64,000 bases of DNA from positions 3,472,001 through 3,536,000 of the forward strand of contig NZ_CP012640.2 of NCBI RefSeq assembly GCF_001412595.2, read 5' to 3'. Positions 7,444-16,612 of the stretch are shown here, piece by piece (positions within the stretch are counted from its first letter, which is position 1; every line of letters begins with the position of its first letter). The notes under the pieces were generated by a model. That model was not told the DNA's origin, ran no database searches, and saw only the letters and a list, made by a program, of their open reading frames with translations. A program made the position numbers and the translations under genes. The stretch comes from Massilia sp. WG5. GTDB taxonomy: Bacteria; Pseudomonadota; Gammaproteobacteria; Burkholderiales; Burkholderiaceae_D.

Positions 7444-7492
7444 GTAGTAATTGAGTAATGCGATTGAGAGGACGACAGGATACTGTAAAAAA

Positions 7493-7601
7493 TCGGGGTC
7501 AGAGCACATTTTCCGCTGCGTGCCGCGGGGGGCCATGTCGAAAAAAGTGCTCTGACCCCGAATTGGAGAAATTGCCTGAAACCGGAGTCTGACCCCGGTT
7601 T
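7493..7601. repeat. palindromic repeat cluster (GGGGTCAGA family)
   Basis: The inverted arms TCGGGGTCAGAGCAC (7493-7507) and GTGCTCTGACCCCG (7547-7560) bracket about 40 bp. A further self-complementary unit follows: AAACCGG (7579-7585), AGTCTGACC, CCGGTTT (7595-7601). The same unit is found at 28723-28796, also between convergently or co-oriented housekeeping genes. It fills the gap between rarD and ettA. Confidence 0.75.
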
Positions 7602-7609
7602 GATGCAGC

Positions 7610-8527
7610 TTAAGCTTGCTTCGCAGCCGCGCTTGACGGGCGGCGCAGCAGGCCTTCGGCGGCGAACAGCGCCAGCGCCAGCCAGATCAGCACGAAGCCG
7701 ACCAGGCGGTCGGGCGAGAAGGCTTCGTGGAACATCCAGACGCCCAGCAGGAATTGCAGGGTTGGCGACAGGTATTGCAGCAGCCCCAGCACCGACAGCG
7801 GGATCTGGCGCGCGCCCGCGGCGAACAGCAGCAGCGGGATCGCGGTGATCGGCCCGGCCGCCATCAGGAGCAGGCGGGTGGTATTGGAATCGGTGGTGAG
7901 GAAGGCGTTCTGGCCGTGCACGGTCAGCCACGCCACGTAGGCGGCCGCTACCGGGAACAGCACCATGGTCTCGAAGGACAGGCCCTCCAATGCGCCTAGC
8001 CTGGCGGTCTTGCGCATCAGGCCGTAGCCGCCGAAGCTGAGCGCCAGCGCCAGCGAGACCCAGGGCACCGTCCCGGCCTGCCAGGTCAGCCAGGCCACGC
8101 CCAGCGCCGCCACCGCGACCGCCACCCACTGCGCCGGCCGCAGGCGTTCCTTCAGCAGCAGGTAGCCGATCATGATGTTGACCAGCGGTGTGATGAAGTA
8201 GCCCAGGCTGGACTCGATCACGTGGCCGTTATTGACCGCCCAGATATAGATCAGCCAGTTCACGCTCAGCAGCAGGGCCGAGACGATGAAGCTGCCGAAC
8301 ACGCGCGGCTGGCGCACGAGATTGAGCCAGGCCCACTGGCGGCGCACGGTCAGCACGATCACCAGGAACAGCAGCGACCACAGCATGCGGTGCGCGAGGA
8401 TCTGCAGCGGCGGCACCTCGCCGATGGCGTGGAAATACAGCGGGAACAGGCCCCAGCACAGGAAGGCCGAGGCGGCGGAAAGGATGCCGGTACGCATGGG
8501 ATCGGAGGAAGAGGTAGGACCCGACAT
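7610..8527 (-). CDS. rarD: EamA-family permease RarD
   Basis: About 305 aa from the ATG at 8527; the ATG at 8497 would give 295 aa, closer to E. coli RarD, and SD signals are weak for both. Ten hydrophobic segments form two EamA repeats. RarD-type signatures are SAASAFLCWGLFPLYF near the N-terminus, ILAHRMLWSLLF, NWLIYIWAVNNG and SSLGYFITPL. It is a predicted inner-membrane drug/metabolite exporter whose substrate is not known (linked to chloramphenicol sensitivity by name only). It is divergent from kup and separated from ettA by a repeat cluster. Confidence 0.88.
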   Translation of the reverse strand: MSGPTSSSDPMRTGILSAASAFLCWGLFPLYFHAIGEVPPLQILAHRMLWSLLFLVIVLTVRRQWAWLNLVRQPRVFGSFIVSALLLSVNWLIYIWAVNNGHVIESSLGYFITPLVNIMIGYLLLKERLRPAQWVAVAVAALGVAWLTWQAGTVPWVSLALALSFGGYGLMRKTARLGALEGLSFETMVLFPVAAAYVAWLTVHGQNAFLTTDSNTTRLLLMAAGPITAIPLLLFAAGARQIPLSVLGLLQYLSPTLQFLLGVWMFHEAFSPDRLVGFVLIWLALALFAAEGLLRRPSSAAAKQA

Positions 8528-8674
8528 TATCCCCGAACCCGCACCTGCCTGCAGGCGAGCTTGCCATTTTCCTATTCGCTGAGACAATAGCGTTTTTGGA
8601 AGACGGGATTTTGCTTGTCTTTCCATGTTCGTTATTCTATTGTGCAACGCACCAGAACAAGCAACGGTGACATC

Positions 8675-10552
8675 TTGACCGAGCAACATAAGAAAAGCAG
8701 CCTGGCGGCGCTGACCCTGTCCGCAGTCGGCATCGTCTATGGCGATATCGGCACCAGCCCGCTGTACACGCTGAAGACCATCTTTGACCCGACCCATGGC
8801 CTGGCCCTGACCACGCCCAACCTGCTCGGCATCGTGTCCCTGATCTTCTGGGGGCTGACGATGATCGTTTCACTCAAGTACGTGACCCTGGTGTTGCGCG
8901 CCGACAACCGCGGCGAGGGCGGCATCATGGCCCTGATGGCGCTGGCCCTGAACTCGGTGGCGCGTACATCGCGCTGGCACTACGTGCTGATGCTGCTCGG
9001 CGTGTTCGGCGCCACCATGTTCTATGGCGACAGCGTGATCACGCCGGCGATCTCGGTGCTGGGCGCGATCGAGGGCCTGGAAGTGGCCACGCCGGGCCTC
9101 GAAAAATACGTGGTGCCGCTGACCATCGTGGTGCTGGTGATCCTGTACAGCGTGCAGCGCCACGGCACCGCCGGCATCGGCCGCTTCTTCGGCCCGGTGA
9201 TGGTGGTCTGGTTCGCGGTCCTGGCGGCGATGGGCGTGATCAACATCGTCCAGGCCCCCGTCATCCTGCAGGCCCTGAACCCGCTGCATGCCTTCGAGTT
9301 CATGCTGCGCGAACGCATGATCGCCTTCATCGCGCTGGGCGCGGTGGTGCTGGCCTTCACCGGCGCCGAAGCCCTGTACGCCGACATGGGCCACTTCGGC
9401 AAGAAGCCGATCCGCTTCGCCTGGTTCATGGTCGTGTTCCCGGCCCTGGCGCTGAACTATCTTGGCCAGGGCGGCCTCCTGATCACGCATCCGGAAGCGC
9501 TCGAGAACCCCTTCTTCCGCCAGCTCGGCAGCTGGAGCGTGCTGCCGCTGGTGCTGCTGTCGACGATGGCCACCGTGATCGCCTCGCAGGCGACGATTTC
9601 CGGCACCTTCTCGATGACCAAGCAGGCAATCGCCCTCGGCCTGCTGCCGCGCATGCGCGTGAATCACACCTCGGAAAGCGAGATCGGCCAGATCTACATC
9701 CCGGCCGTCAACTGGCTGCAGCTGGCGGTGGTGCTGGCCGCGGTGGTCGGCTTCGGCTCGTCCGACAAGCTGGCCGGCGCCTACGGCATCGCGGTCACCG
9801 CCACCATGTCCGCCACCACGTTCCTGACCTTCTTCGTGATCCGCTACCGCTGGCACCTGCCGCTGCTGCTGTGCCTCGGCGCGACCGGCTTCTTCATGAT
9901 CATGGACGTGATGCTGTTCTCGGCCAGCACCTTGAAGCTGCTGCACGGCGGCTGGTTCCCGCTGCTGCTGGGCGCGATCCTGCTGACCATCATGCTGACC
10001 TGGAAGCGCGGCCGCGAACTGGTGTTCGAGAACCTGGAAAAGCACGCGATCCCGCTCGACGACTTCCTGCAGTCGCTGTTCGTCGGCCCGCCCACACGCG
10101 TGGCCGGCACCGCGATCTTCCTGCGCGGCGAAACCGACGGCGTGCCGCATGCCCTGCTGCACAACCTGCTGCACAACAAGGTGCTGCACGAGCGCGTCGT
10201 GTTCCTGACGGTGCATATCCGCGAAGAGCCGTATGTGCCGCCGTCGGAGCAGGTCGACATCGTCGCGCTGGGCCACAACTGCTTCCAGCTGAACGTCGTC
10301 TACGGCTTCAAGGACGAAGCCAACATCCCCGACATCCTCCGCCTATGCGCCCTGAAGAGCCTGGAATTCGAGATGATGGAGACCTCCTTCTTCATCGCCC
10401 GCCAGACCGTGATCTCGGTGCCGGGGCAGGGCATGATGCCGTGGCGCGAGCACCTGTTCGTGCTCATGCAGCGCAACGCGCGCACCGCCGCCGACTACTA
10501 CCAGATCCCGGCCAACCGCGTGATCGAACTGGGCACGCAGGTGGAAATTTAA
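8675..10552 (+). CDS. kup: low-affinity potassium transporter Kup
   Basis: 625 aa from a TTG start at 8675 (LTEQHKKSSLAALTL), with GGTGA at 8666-8670; no in-frame ATG precedes the conserved region. The Kup hallmark GIVYGDIGTSPLYTLK is followed by about 12 transmembrane helices (e.g. FGATMFYGDSVITPAISVL, FTGAEALYADMGHFGKKPI). The C-terminal cytoplasmic domain runs from about residue 450 (RVAGTAIFLR, NLLHNKVLHERVVFL). The length matches E. coli Kup (622). It imports K+ by proton symport across the inner membrane. A TTG start suggests modest translation. Confidence 0.95.
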   Translation: MTEQHKKSSLAALTLSAVGIVYGDIGTSPLYTLKTIFDPTHGLALTTPNLLGIVSLIFWGLTMIVSLKYVTLVLRADNRGEGGIMALMALALNSVARTSRWHYVLMLLGVFGATMFYGDSVITPAISVLGAIEGLEVATPGLEKYVVPLTIVVLVILYSVQRHGTAGIGRFFGPVMVVWFAVLAAMGVINIVQAPVILQALNPLHAFEFMLRERMIAFIALGAVVLAFTGAEALYADMGHFGKKPIRFAWFMVVFPALALNYLGQGGLLITHPEALENPFFRQLGSWSVLPLVLLSTMATVIASQATISGTFSMTKQAIALGLLPRMRVNHTSESEIGQIYIPAVNWLQLAVVLAAVVGFGSSDKLAGAYGIAVTATMSATTFLTFFVIRYRWHLPLLLCLGATGFFMIMDVMLFSASTLKLLHGGWFPLLLGAILLTIMLTWKRGRELVFENLEKHAIPLDDFLQSLFVGPPTRVAGTAIFLRGETDGVPHALLHNLLHNKVLHERVVFLTVHIREEPYVPPSEQVDIVALGHNCFQLNVVYGFKDEANIPDILRLCALKSLEFEMMETSFFIARQTVISVPGQGMMPWREHLFVLMQRNARTAADYYQIPANRVIELGTQVEI

Positions 10553-10643
10553 TACAAATTTCGCACAGACAGCGACAGCCGCTCCTTGCTATGGTCGAAG
10601 TTTCCTTAGTTAAACTTCGATTTCGTACCGTACAAGGAGCACC

Positions 10644-11075
10644 ATGAAACTGTCCTTCCCGCTGGCCGCCATCTTCGCCGCCGTGTTGAGCCTGAGCGCC
10701 TGCGGCGGCGGCAATGCCGGTGGCAGCAGCGCCGTCGTCGCCAACCCATCCGCCTTCACCAAGACCGACACCGTGCTCGGCACCGGCGCCGAAGCGGTGG
10801 CCGGCAAGAGCGCCACCGTCACCTACACCGGCTGGCTGTACAGCGCCACCGCCACCGACCACAAGGGCAGCCAGTTCGACACCGGCAGCTTCAGCTTCAC
10901 GATCGGCGCGAAACAGGTTGTCGACGGCTTCGACCAGGGCGTGCTGGGCATGAAGGTGGGCGGCAAGCGCACCCTCCTGATCCCGTCGAGCATGGGCTAC
11001 GGCGCCAGCGGTTTCCAATCGATTCCGCCGAACGCCGGCCTGGTGTTCGAGGTCGCGCTCACCGCCGTCAAGTAA
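10644..11075 (+). CDS. FKBP-type peptidyl-prolyl isomerase lipoprotein
   Basis: 143 aa with a lipobox LSAC at residues 17-20, so a lipoprotein facing the periplasm. A short Gly/Ser linker leads to a single FKBP domain (ATVTYTGWLY, SQFDTGSFSFTIGAKQVVDGFDQGVLGMKVGGKRT in pieces, then GLVFEVALTAVK). AAGGAG sits just ahead of the ATG. It would catalyse Xaa-Pro cis/trans isomerisation during envelope protein folding. It converges on the ABC permease gene with a 3-bp gap, so read-through from either side is possible. Confidence 0.92.
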   Translation: MKLSFPLAAIFAAVLSLSACGGGNAGGSSAVVANPSAFTKTDTVLGTGAEAVAGKSATVTYTGWLYSATATDHKGSQFDTGSFSFTIGAKQVVDGFDQGVLGMKVGGKRTLLIPSSMGYGASGFQSIPPNAGLVFEVALTAVK

Positions 11076-11078
11076 GCC

Positions 11079-13467
11079 TCATTCGAGCAGCGCCAGCGCC
11101 GGGCGGATCCGCACCGCGGCCAGCGTATGGCGCAGGGTCGAGCCCAGCGTCACCACCAAGGCCAGCAGCAGCGCCGCGGCGATGGTCCAGGCGCCGATCG
11201 GCGCCCGTTCCGTGAAAGTGGCCAGGTAGCGCTGCAGGACGATCCAGGCCAGCGGCAGCCCGGCCGCCGCGCCGGCGCCGACCAGCAGCGCGAACTCGCG
11301 CAGCACCAGGGCGCCGATCGCGCCGCCGCGCGCGCCATGCAGCTTGCGCAGCACGATTTCCTTCTCGCGCCGCTGCACGCTGTAGGCAGCCAGCACGTAG
11401 ATGCCGAAGGCGGCGATCGCGGTCGCGATCACGCTGGCCGCCGCCAGCAGCTTCGACAGGCGCAGGTCGTCGGCGTAGAAGCGCTCGGCGATCAGGTCCT
11501 GCGCGCGCCTCACGCTCAGCGTCTCGTTGGGAAAGTAGCGCATCCACAGCGCCTCGATGGCATGCCTGGCCGTCTCGGCGTCGCCGCTGCAGCGGACCGT
11601 GAACATGCCAACCCGCGGATGCAGCATGTACATGGTCGGCTGCTGGCCCTCGCGCCGAGCGGTGCCGCATGTCGGGCGCCACGCCCACGATCTGCCTCGG
11701 ATTGGCGCCGCCGGCGCCGTCGCCCAGGGTCTTGCCGACCGCATCCTGCGGCGTCGCGAAGCCGAGCTTGCGCGCCGCCGCGGCGTTGATCACCAGCCGG
11801 TCGCGCGCGGGGGCGAACAGCCGCCCGGCCACCGGCTTGACACCGTAGACGCCGAAGAACTCGGGGCTCACCGCATACTGGTTCAGGTCGGCCGCATCGC
11901 CGCCCTCGCGGCGCAGCCTGACGATGTTGTTGCCGGTGCTGAAGGGCATCTGCGATTCCGCCACGCCGGCCACCCCCGGCAGGCGCGCCAGCGCGTCGCG
12001 GAAGGCCTGCAACTGCGGGTCGCGCATGTCGCTGGCGGCGGCGAACATCAGCAGCGGCGCGGGATCGAAGCCGGGATCGAGGCTGGTGGTGTAGCGCGTC
12101 TGCCAGGCCACCGCCAGGGTAGTGGCGGTCAAGCCCATGGCGACGCCGAACTGCAGCGCGGTGAGCGCGCGCCGCAGCCACAGGCCGCGTGCGGTCTCGC
12201 TGCCCGCGCGTCCGGCCAGCGCGGCGGTGGCGCGCACTTTCATCGCCGACCAGGTCGGATAGGCGCCGGCCGCCAGCCCGAGCAGCACGCCGAGCAGCAG
12301 CGTGAGCGCGATCGCATCGAGGCTGAACATGTTGTCGAAGCGGCGCTGCACCAGGTCGGAAAACAGCGGCAGCACCAGCCAGGCCAGCAGCAGGCCGAGC
12401 GCGGTCGCGATCAGGCACACCAGCACCGACTCGGCCAGGAACTGGCGCGCCACCGCCCTGGCCGACGCGCCCAGCACCTTGCGCATCGCGATCTCGCGCT
12501 GGCGCGCCAGGGTGCGCACGGTGGCGAGATTGACGTAGTTGGTCCCCGCCAGCAGCAGGATCAGCAGCGCAACGGCAGCGAGGCCCAGCACGCCCTGCCG
12601 GTTGCCATGGATCGCCGGCTCTTCCTTGACGTCGGGATCGAGGTAGGCGCCGGCAAGCGGCCGCAATCTGTACTCGATCAGGTCACGGCCGCCGAGCGCC
12701 GCCACCTGCTCGGCGTAGTCGCGCCGCACCAGCGGCGACTGGCGCAGGCCGCGCCGCACCGTGTCGAGGATCGCCTGGCGGTCGGCGCCCGGCAGCAGCT
12801 TGACGTACACCTTGCCGTTATCCAGTCCCCAGCTGCGCGACATGATCTCGCGCATATCGGCACGCATCACCGTGCCGCCCATGCCCGACAGGGCGTCGAA
12901 AGGCATGGTGCTGGCCGCCGGCTGGTCGGCCACGACCGCCGCCACGACATAGGTCTGCCGGTTGCCGTGCAGGACCGCGCCGACGACATCCGCGCGTCCG
13001 AACAGCTTGAGCGCGGTCGTGCGCGCCAGCGCCAGCGCATCCGGGCGCGTGAGGGCCGCGTGCAGGTCGCCCGCCAGCACCTGCGGCGCGAAGATCTTCT
13101 CGAAGTCCGGATCGGCCAGGCCCACGTTCAGCGATTCGACGTGGACGCCTGCGCGCACGTCGAGTCCCTGGTAGAGGAAGGCGCTGACCAGCACCGGCTG
13201 GCCGCTGGCCCGCACCGCGTCGCGCGCCGGCAGGCTGGCCTCCGGAAACCAGCCGCCGCCGAGCAGGGCCAGGTTCCAGTATTCCTGCAACTGGTAGACG
13301 CGCTCGCGCTCCGGCACCTGCTCGTCGTAGGAAAAGGAATGGCGCACGAAGCCGAGCAGCAGGAAGCAGGCGGCGATGCCGACCGCCATGCCGAACACCA
13401 CCACCGCCGAATAGGCCGGCTCCTTGACCAGGGTGCGCCAGCCGAGCCGGAAATCACGCAGCTTCAC
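11079..13467 (-). pseudogene. MacB/FtsX-type ABC permease, frameshifted (second paralog)
   Basis: GTG start at 13467 (MKLRDFRLGW), 4 bp after the upstream paralog's stop. The frame reads as an 800-aa MacB_PCD/FtsX permease up to RHRSA near 11655, then shifts; the family sequence resumes one frame over (EGQQPTMYML to LRHTLAAVRIRPALALLE) and stops at 11079. Alignment by eye with the intact neighbour indicates loss of one 2-bp CG unit in a GCGCGC run at about 11652-11657. Repair would give 796 aa. This is a real inactivation, a programmed event or a sequencing error. If genuine, the last TM block (FtsX2) is lost. Confidence 0.85.
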
Positions 13468-13470
13468 CGG

Positions 13471-15894
13471 TTAGCCTTCGCGCAGCGCCAGCGCCGGGCG
13501 GATCCGCACCGCCGCCAGCGTGTGGCGCAGGGTCGAGCCCAGCGCCACCGCGCCCGCCACCAGCAGCGCCGCGACGATGGTCCAGACGCCGATCGGCGCG
13601 CGCTCGTTGAAGGCGGCCAGGTAGTGCTGCATCGCCAGCCAGGCCGGCGGCAGGCCGAGCAGGGCGCCGACGCCGATCAGGACCAGGAATTCGCGCATCA
13701 CCAGGCCGCCCACCGCCGTGGCGCCGGCGCCGTACAGCTTGCGCAGCACGATCTCGCGGGCGCGCCGCTGCACGCTGTAGGCCGCCAGCACGTAGATGCC
13801 GAAGGCCGCGATCGCGGTCGCGATCACGCTCGATGCCGCCAGCAGCTTGGCCAGGCGCAGGTCGTCGGCGTAGCTGAGGGCGAAGATGCTGTCCACGCGC
13901 TGCACGTTCAGCACGTCGTTCGGGAACCAGCGCGGCCACAGTTCCTCGATCGCGTGCTGCACCGCTTCCATATTCCGTTCGCTGCGCACGGTGAAGGTGC
14001 CGGTGCGCGGCGACAGGAAGTAGACGGTCGGCTGCATCGTTTCACGGGCCGAGCGATGGCGGATATCGGGCGCCACCCCGACCACCTGCATCGGGTCCCT
14101 GCCATTCGGCTGGCGGATGGTCTTGCCGATCGCGTCCTGGGCGCTGGCGAAGCCGAACTTGCGCGCCCCGGACTCGTTGATCACGATCTTGTCCTCGTCC
14201 TCGGGCTTGTCGCGCGACGGATCGTACAGGCGGCCGGCGACCGGCTTCAGGCCGTAGACAGGGAAGAATTCGGGGCTGACGTACAGCCAGTTGATCTCGA
14301 TCGGCGCGCCGCCTTCGCGCTGCAGCGAGGTGCTGTTGTTGTTGACGGTGACCGGGGCGTCGGTGACAGCCACGCCGTTCACGCCGGGCAGGCGCAGCAG
14401 GGCGTCGCGGAAGGCGCGCTCGTTGGCGTCGCGCATGTCGTCGCTGGTGCGCACCACCAGCAGCGGGCCCGGATCGAAGCCAGGATCGAGGCTGCTGGCG
14501 TAGCGCGTCTGCCAGGCCACGGCCAGGGTCAGGCCGGTCAGGCCCATCGCGGTGGCGAACTGCAGCACGGTCAGCACGCGGCGCAGCCACAGGCCGCCGG
14601 CGGTTTCGACGTTGCCGCGGCCGGACAGCGCCGCGGTCGGACGCACCTTCAGCGCCGACCAGGTCGGGTAGGCGCCGGCCGCCACCCCGACCGCCACGCC
14701 CAGCAGCAGCGACAGGCCCAGCGAAGCGGGCGTGAACATGCGGTCCAGCTTGCGCTGCACCAGGTCGGAAAACACCGGCAGCAGCAGCCAGGCCAGCAGC
14801 AGGCCGATGGCGGTGGCGATCAGGCACACCAGCACGGATTCGGCCAGGAACTGGCGGCTGACCGCACCGGCGCTGGCGCCCACCACCTTGCGCACCGCGA
14901 TCTCGCGCTGGCGGCGCAGGGTGCGCACGGTGGCGAGATTGACGTAGTTGGTGGCGGCCAGCACCAGGATCAGCAGCGCCACGGCGGCCAGGCCGAAGAT
15001 GGTCTTGCGGTCGCCATGGGTCTTCGAGCCGCCGCCCACACTCGGGTCGAGGTAGGCTTCGGCCAGCGGACCGAGACGGAAGTTGATCATGTCCTGTCCG
15101 TGCAGCGAAGCCTTCTGCTCCGGCGTCTGGCGCGTATAGAAGTTCGAGGCCAGCATGGCGCGGCGCACCCCGTCCGCTACCGCCTGCGGATCGCCGCCGG
15201 CGCCCAGCTTGATGTAGACCGGGCCGTGCGAGGAGCCCCAGTTGGTGGTGACCAGCTTGCGGTATTCCTGCTTCCAGATGGTGGTGGAGGTGCCGGCCAG
15301 GGCTTCGTAGGGCATGGTGGTGGCGGCCGGCTGCTCTTCCAGCACCGCCATCACCAGATACGGACGGCCGCCGATCTGCGCGGTCTTGCCGACCGCGCCA
15401 TCGGGGTTCACCGCACCGCCGAACAGTCTGGCGGCGGTCTCGCGGGTCAGGGCCAGCGCATCGGGACGCGCCAGCGCGGCGGCGAGGTCGCCAGCCAGCA
15501 CCTTCGGCTGGAAGATGCGGCGGAAGTCGGGGTCGACCACGGCCATGTGGATGGTCTGCACATTGACGCCGGTCTTCACGTCGACGTCGCGCGCCAGGAA
15601 GGTGCTGGCCATCAGCGGCACGCCGCTGGCGATGGCGGCGTCGCGCGCCGGCAGGCTGGCGGTATCGCTCCATTTGCCGTCGGCGGTCGAGATGTTCCAG
15701 CGCTGCATCAGCCGGTAGATGTGCTCGCGCTGCGGCACATGGCGGTCGTAGGACAGCGAGTGGCTGACGTAGCCGAGCAGCAGGAAGCAGGCGCAGAAGC
15801 CCACCGCCAGGCCCAGGATCACGACCGCCGAAAAGCCCGGCTCCTTCGCCAGCAGGCGCCAGCCGATGCGGAAATCACGCAGGTTGATTGCCAT
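13471..15894 (-). CDS. MacB-like ABC transporter permease (tandem FtsX domains)
   Basis: 807 aa. One TM helix near residues 20-42, a large periplasmic core, three TM helices near 285-420 (AVALLILVLAATNYVNLATVRT), then the pattern repeats with a further core and three C-terminal helices (SSVIATAIAAFGIYVLAAYSV in part). Both halves carry MacB_PCD/FtsX features; EIAVRKVVGAS and EIVLRKLYGA are the coupling loops to the ATPase. It belongs with the ATPase and adaptor downstream of the sigma-54 promoter. Families of this size export peptides, lipids or antibiotics without an own ATPase domain. Substrate unknown. Confidence 0.9.
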   Translation of the reverse strand: MAINLRDFRIGWRLLAKEPGFSAVVILGLAVGFCACFLLLGYVSHSLSYDRHVPQREHIYRLMQRWNISTADGKWSDTASLPARDAAIASGVPLMASTFLARDVDVKTGVNVQTIHMAVVDPDFRRIFQPKVLAGDLAAALARPDALALTRETAARLFGGAVNPDGAVGKTAQIGGRPYLVMAVLEEQPAATTMPYEALAGTSTTIWKQEYRKLVTTNWGSSHGPVYIKLGAGGDPQAVADGVRRAMLASNFYTRQTPEQKASLHGQDMINFRLGPLAEAYLDPSVGGGSKTHGDRKTIFGLAAVALLILVLAATNYVNLATVRTLRRQREIAVRKVVGASAGAVSRQFLAESVLVCLIATAIGLLLAWLLLPVFSDLVQRKLDRMFTPASLGLSLLLGVAVGVAAGAYPTWSALKVRPTAALSGRGNVETAGGLWLRRVLTVLQFATAMGLTGLTLAVAWQTRYASSLDPGFDPGPLLVVRTSDDMRDANERAFRDALLRLPGVNGVAVTDAPVTVNNNSTSLQREGGAPIEINWLYVSPEFFPVYGLKPVAGRLYDPSRDKPEDEDKIVINESGARKFGFASAQDAIGKTIRQPNGRDPMQVVGVAPDIRHRSARETMQPTVYFLSPRTGTFTVRSERNMEAVQHAIEELWPRWFPNDVLNVQRVDSIFALSYADDLRLAKLLAASSVIATAIAAFGIYVLAAYSVQRRAREIVLRKLYGAGATAVGGLVMREFLVLIGVGALLGLPPAWLAMQHYLAAFNERAPIGVWTIVAALLVAGAVALGSTLRHTLAAVRIRPALALREG

Positions 15895-15904
15895 GATCGT
15901 CTCC

Positions 15905-16585
15905 TCACGCTGCCTGCAGGGCGTCGACCACCACGCGGCCGTCCAGCAGGTGCAGGGTGCGCGAGGCCTGGGCCGCGTGCGCCGGCGAGTGGGTCACCAT
16001 CACCACCGTCGTGCCTTCGGCGTTAATCTGGCGCAGCAGGCGCATGACTTCGTCGCCGTGCGCGGTGTCGAGGTTACCGGTCGGTTCGTCGGCCAGCAGC
16101 ATGCTTGGGCCGGCCACCAGCGCGCGCGCGATCGCGACCCGCTGCTGCTGGCCGCCCGACAGCTGCGAGGGGCGGTGGCCGGCGCGGTGCGCCACGCCCA
16201 GGCGCTGCAGCATTTCCTGCACGCGGCGGCGCCGCTCGGCCGCCGGGGTGCCGGTGTACTCCAGCGCCAGCTCGACGTTCTCGTACACCGTCAGCTCCTC
16301 GATCAGGTTGAAGCTCTGGAAGATGAAGCCGACCTTCCCGCGCCGCAGCGCGTTCAGGCGCGCCTCGCTCCAGCCGGCCACGTTCTGGCCTTCGAACCAG
16401 TATTCGCCCGAGCTCGGCACGTCCAGCAGGCCGAGCACGCTGAGCAGGGTCGACTTGCCGCAACCGGACGGCCCGGTGATGGCCACGTATTCGCCGGCTG
16501 CGATGTCGAGGTCGATGCGGTCGAGGGCGGTGGTCTGCACTTCGCCCGCGAGGTGGACTTTGCTGACGCCTGAGAGTTTGAGCAT
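15905..16585 (-). CDS. ABC transporter ATP-binding protein (MacB/LolD type)
   Basis: 226 aa. Walker A GPSGCGKST (38-46), Q-loop in FIFQSFNLIEELTVYENV, signature LSGGQQQRVAIARAL, Walker B MLLADEPTGNLD and H-loop VVMVTHSP. DEPTGNLD and ENVELALEY are typical of the LolD/MacB branch, which powers mechanotransmission rather than conventional transport. It sits 10 bp before the permease gene and 27 bp after the adaptor gene, so all are one operon. No membrane segments. Confidence 0.95.
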   Translation of the reverse strand: MLKLSGVSKVHLAGEVQTTALDRIDLDIAAGEYVAITGPSGCGKSTLLSVLGLLDVPSSGEYWFEGQNVAGWSEARLNALRRGKVGFIFQSFNLIEELTVYENVELALEYTGTPAAERRRRVQEMLQRLGVAHRAGHRPSQLSGGQQQRVAIARALVAGPSMLLADEPTGNLDTAHGDEVMRLLRQINAEGTTVVMVTHSPAHAAQASRTLHLLDGRVVVDALQAA

Positions 16586-16612
16586 GTTCGCTTCCCTGTG
16601 TTGGATGATGGA

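Noticed and set aside
6082..7458. A 458-codon plus-strand frame opposite ettA
   Set aside because: ettA has all ABC-F motifs; the opposite frame is a Gln/Val/Leu-rich shadow.
11557..16026. A 1489-codon open frame on the plus strand across the ABC permease genes
   Set aside because: It is antisense to well-supported permease genes, has a His/Arg/Gln-rich composition typical of GC-rich shadows and no start signal.
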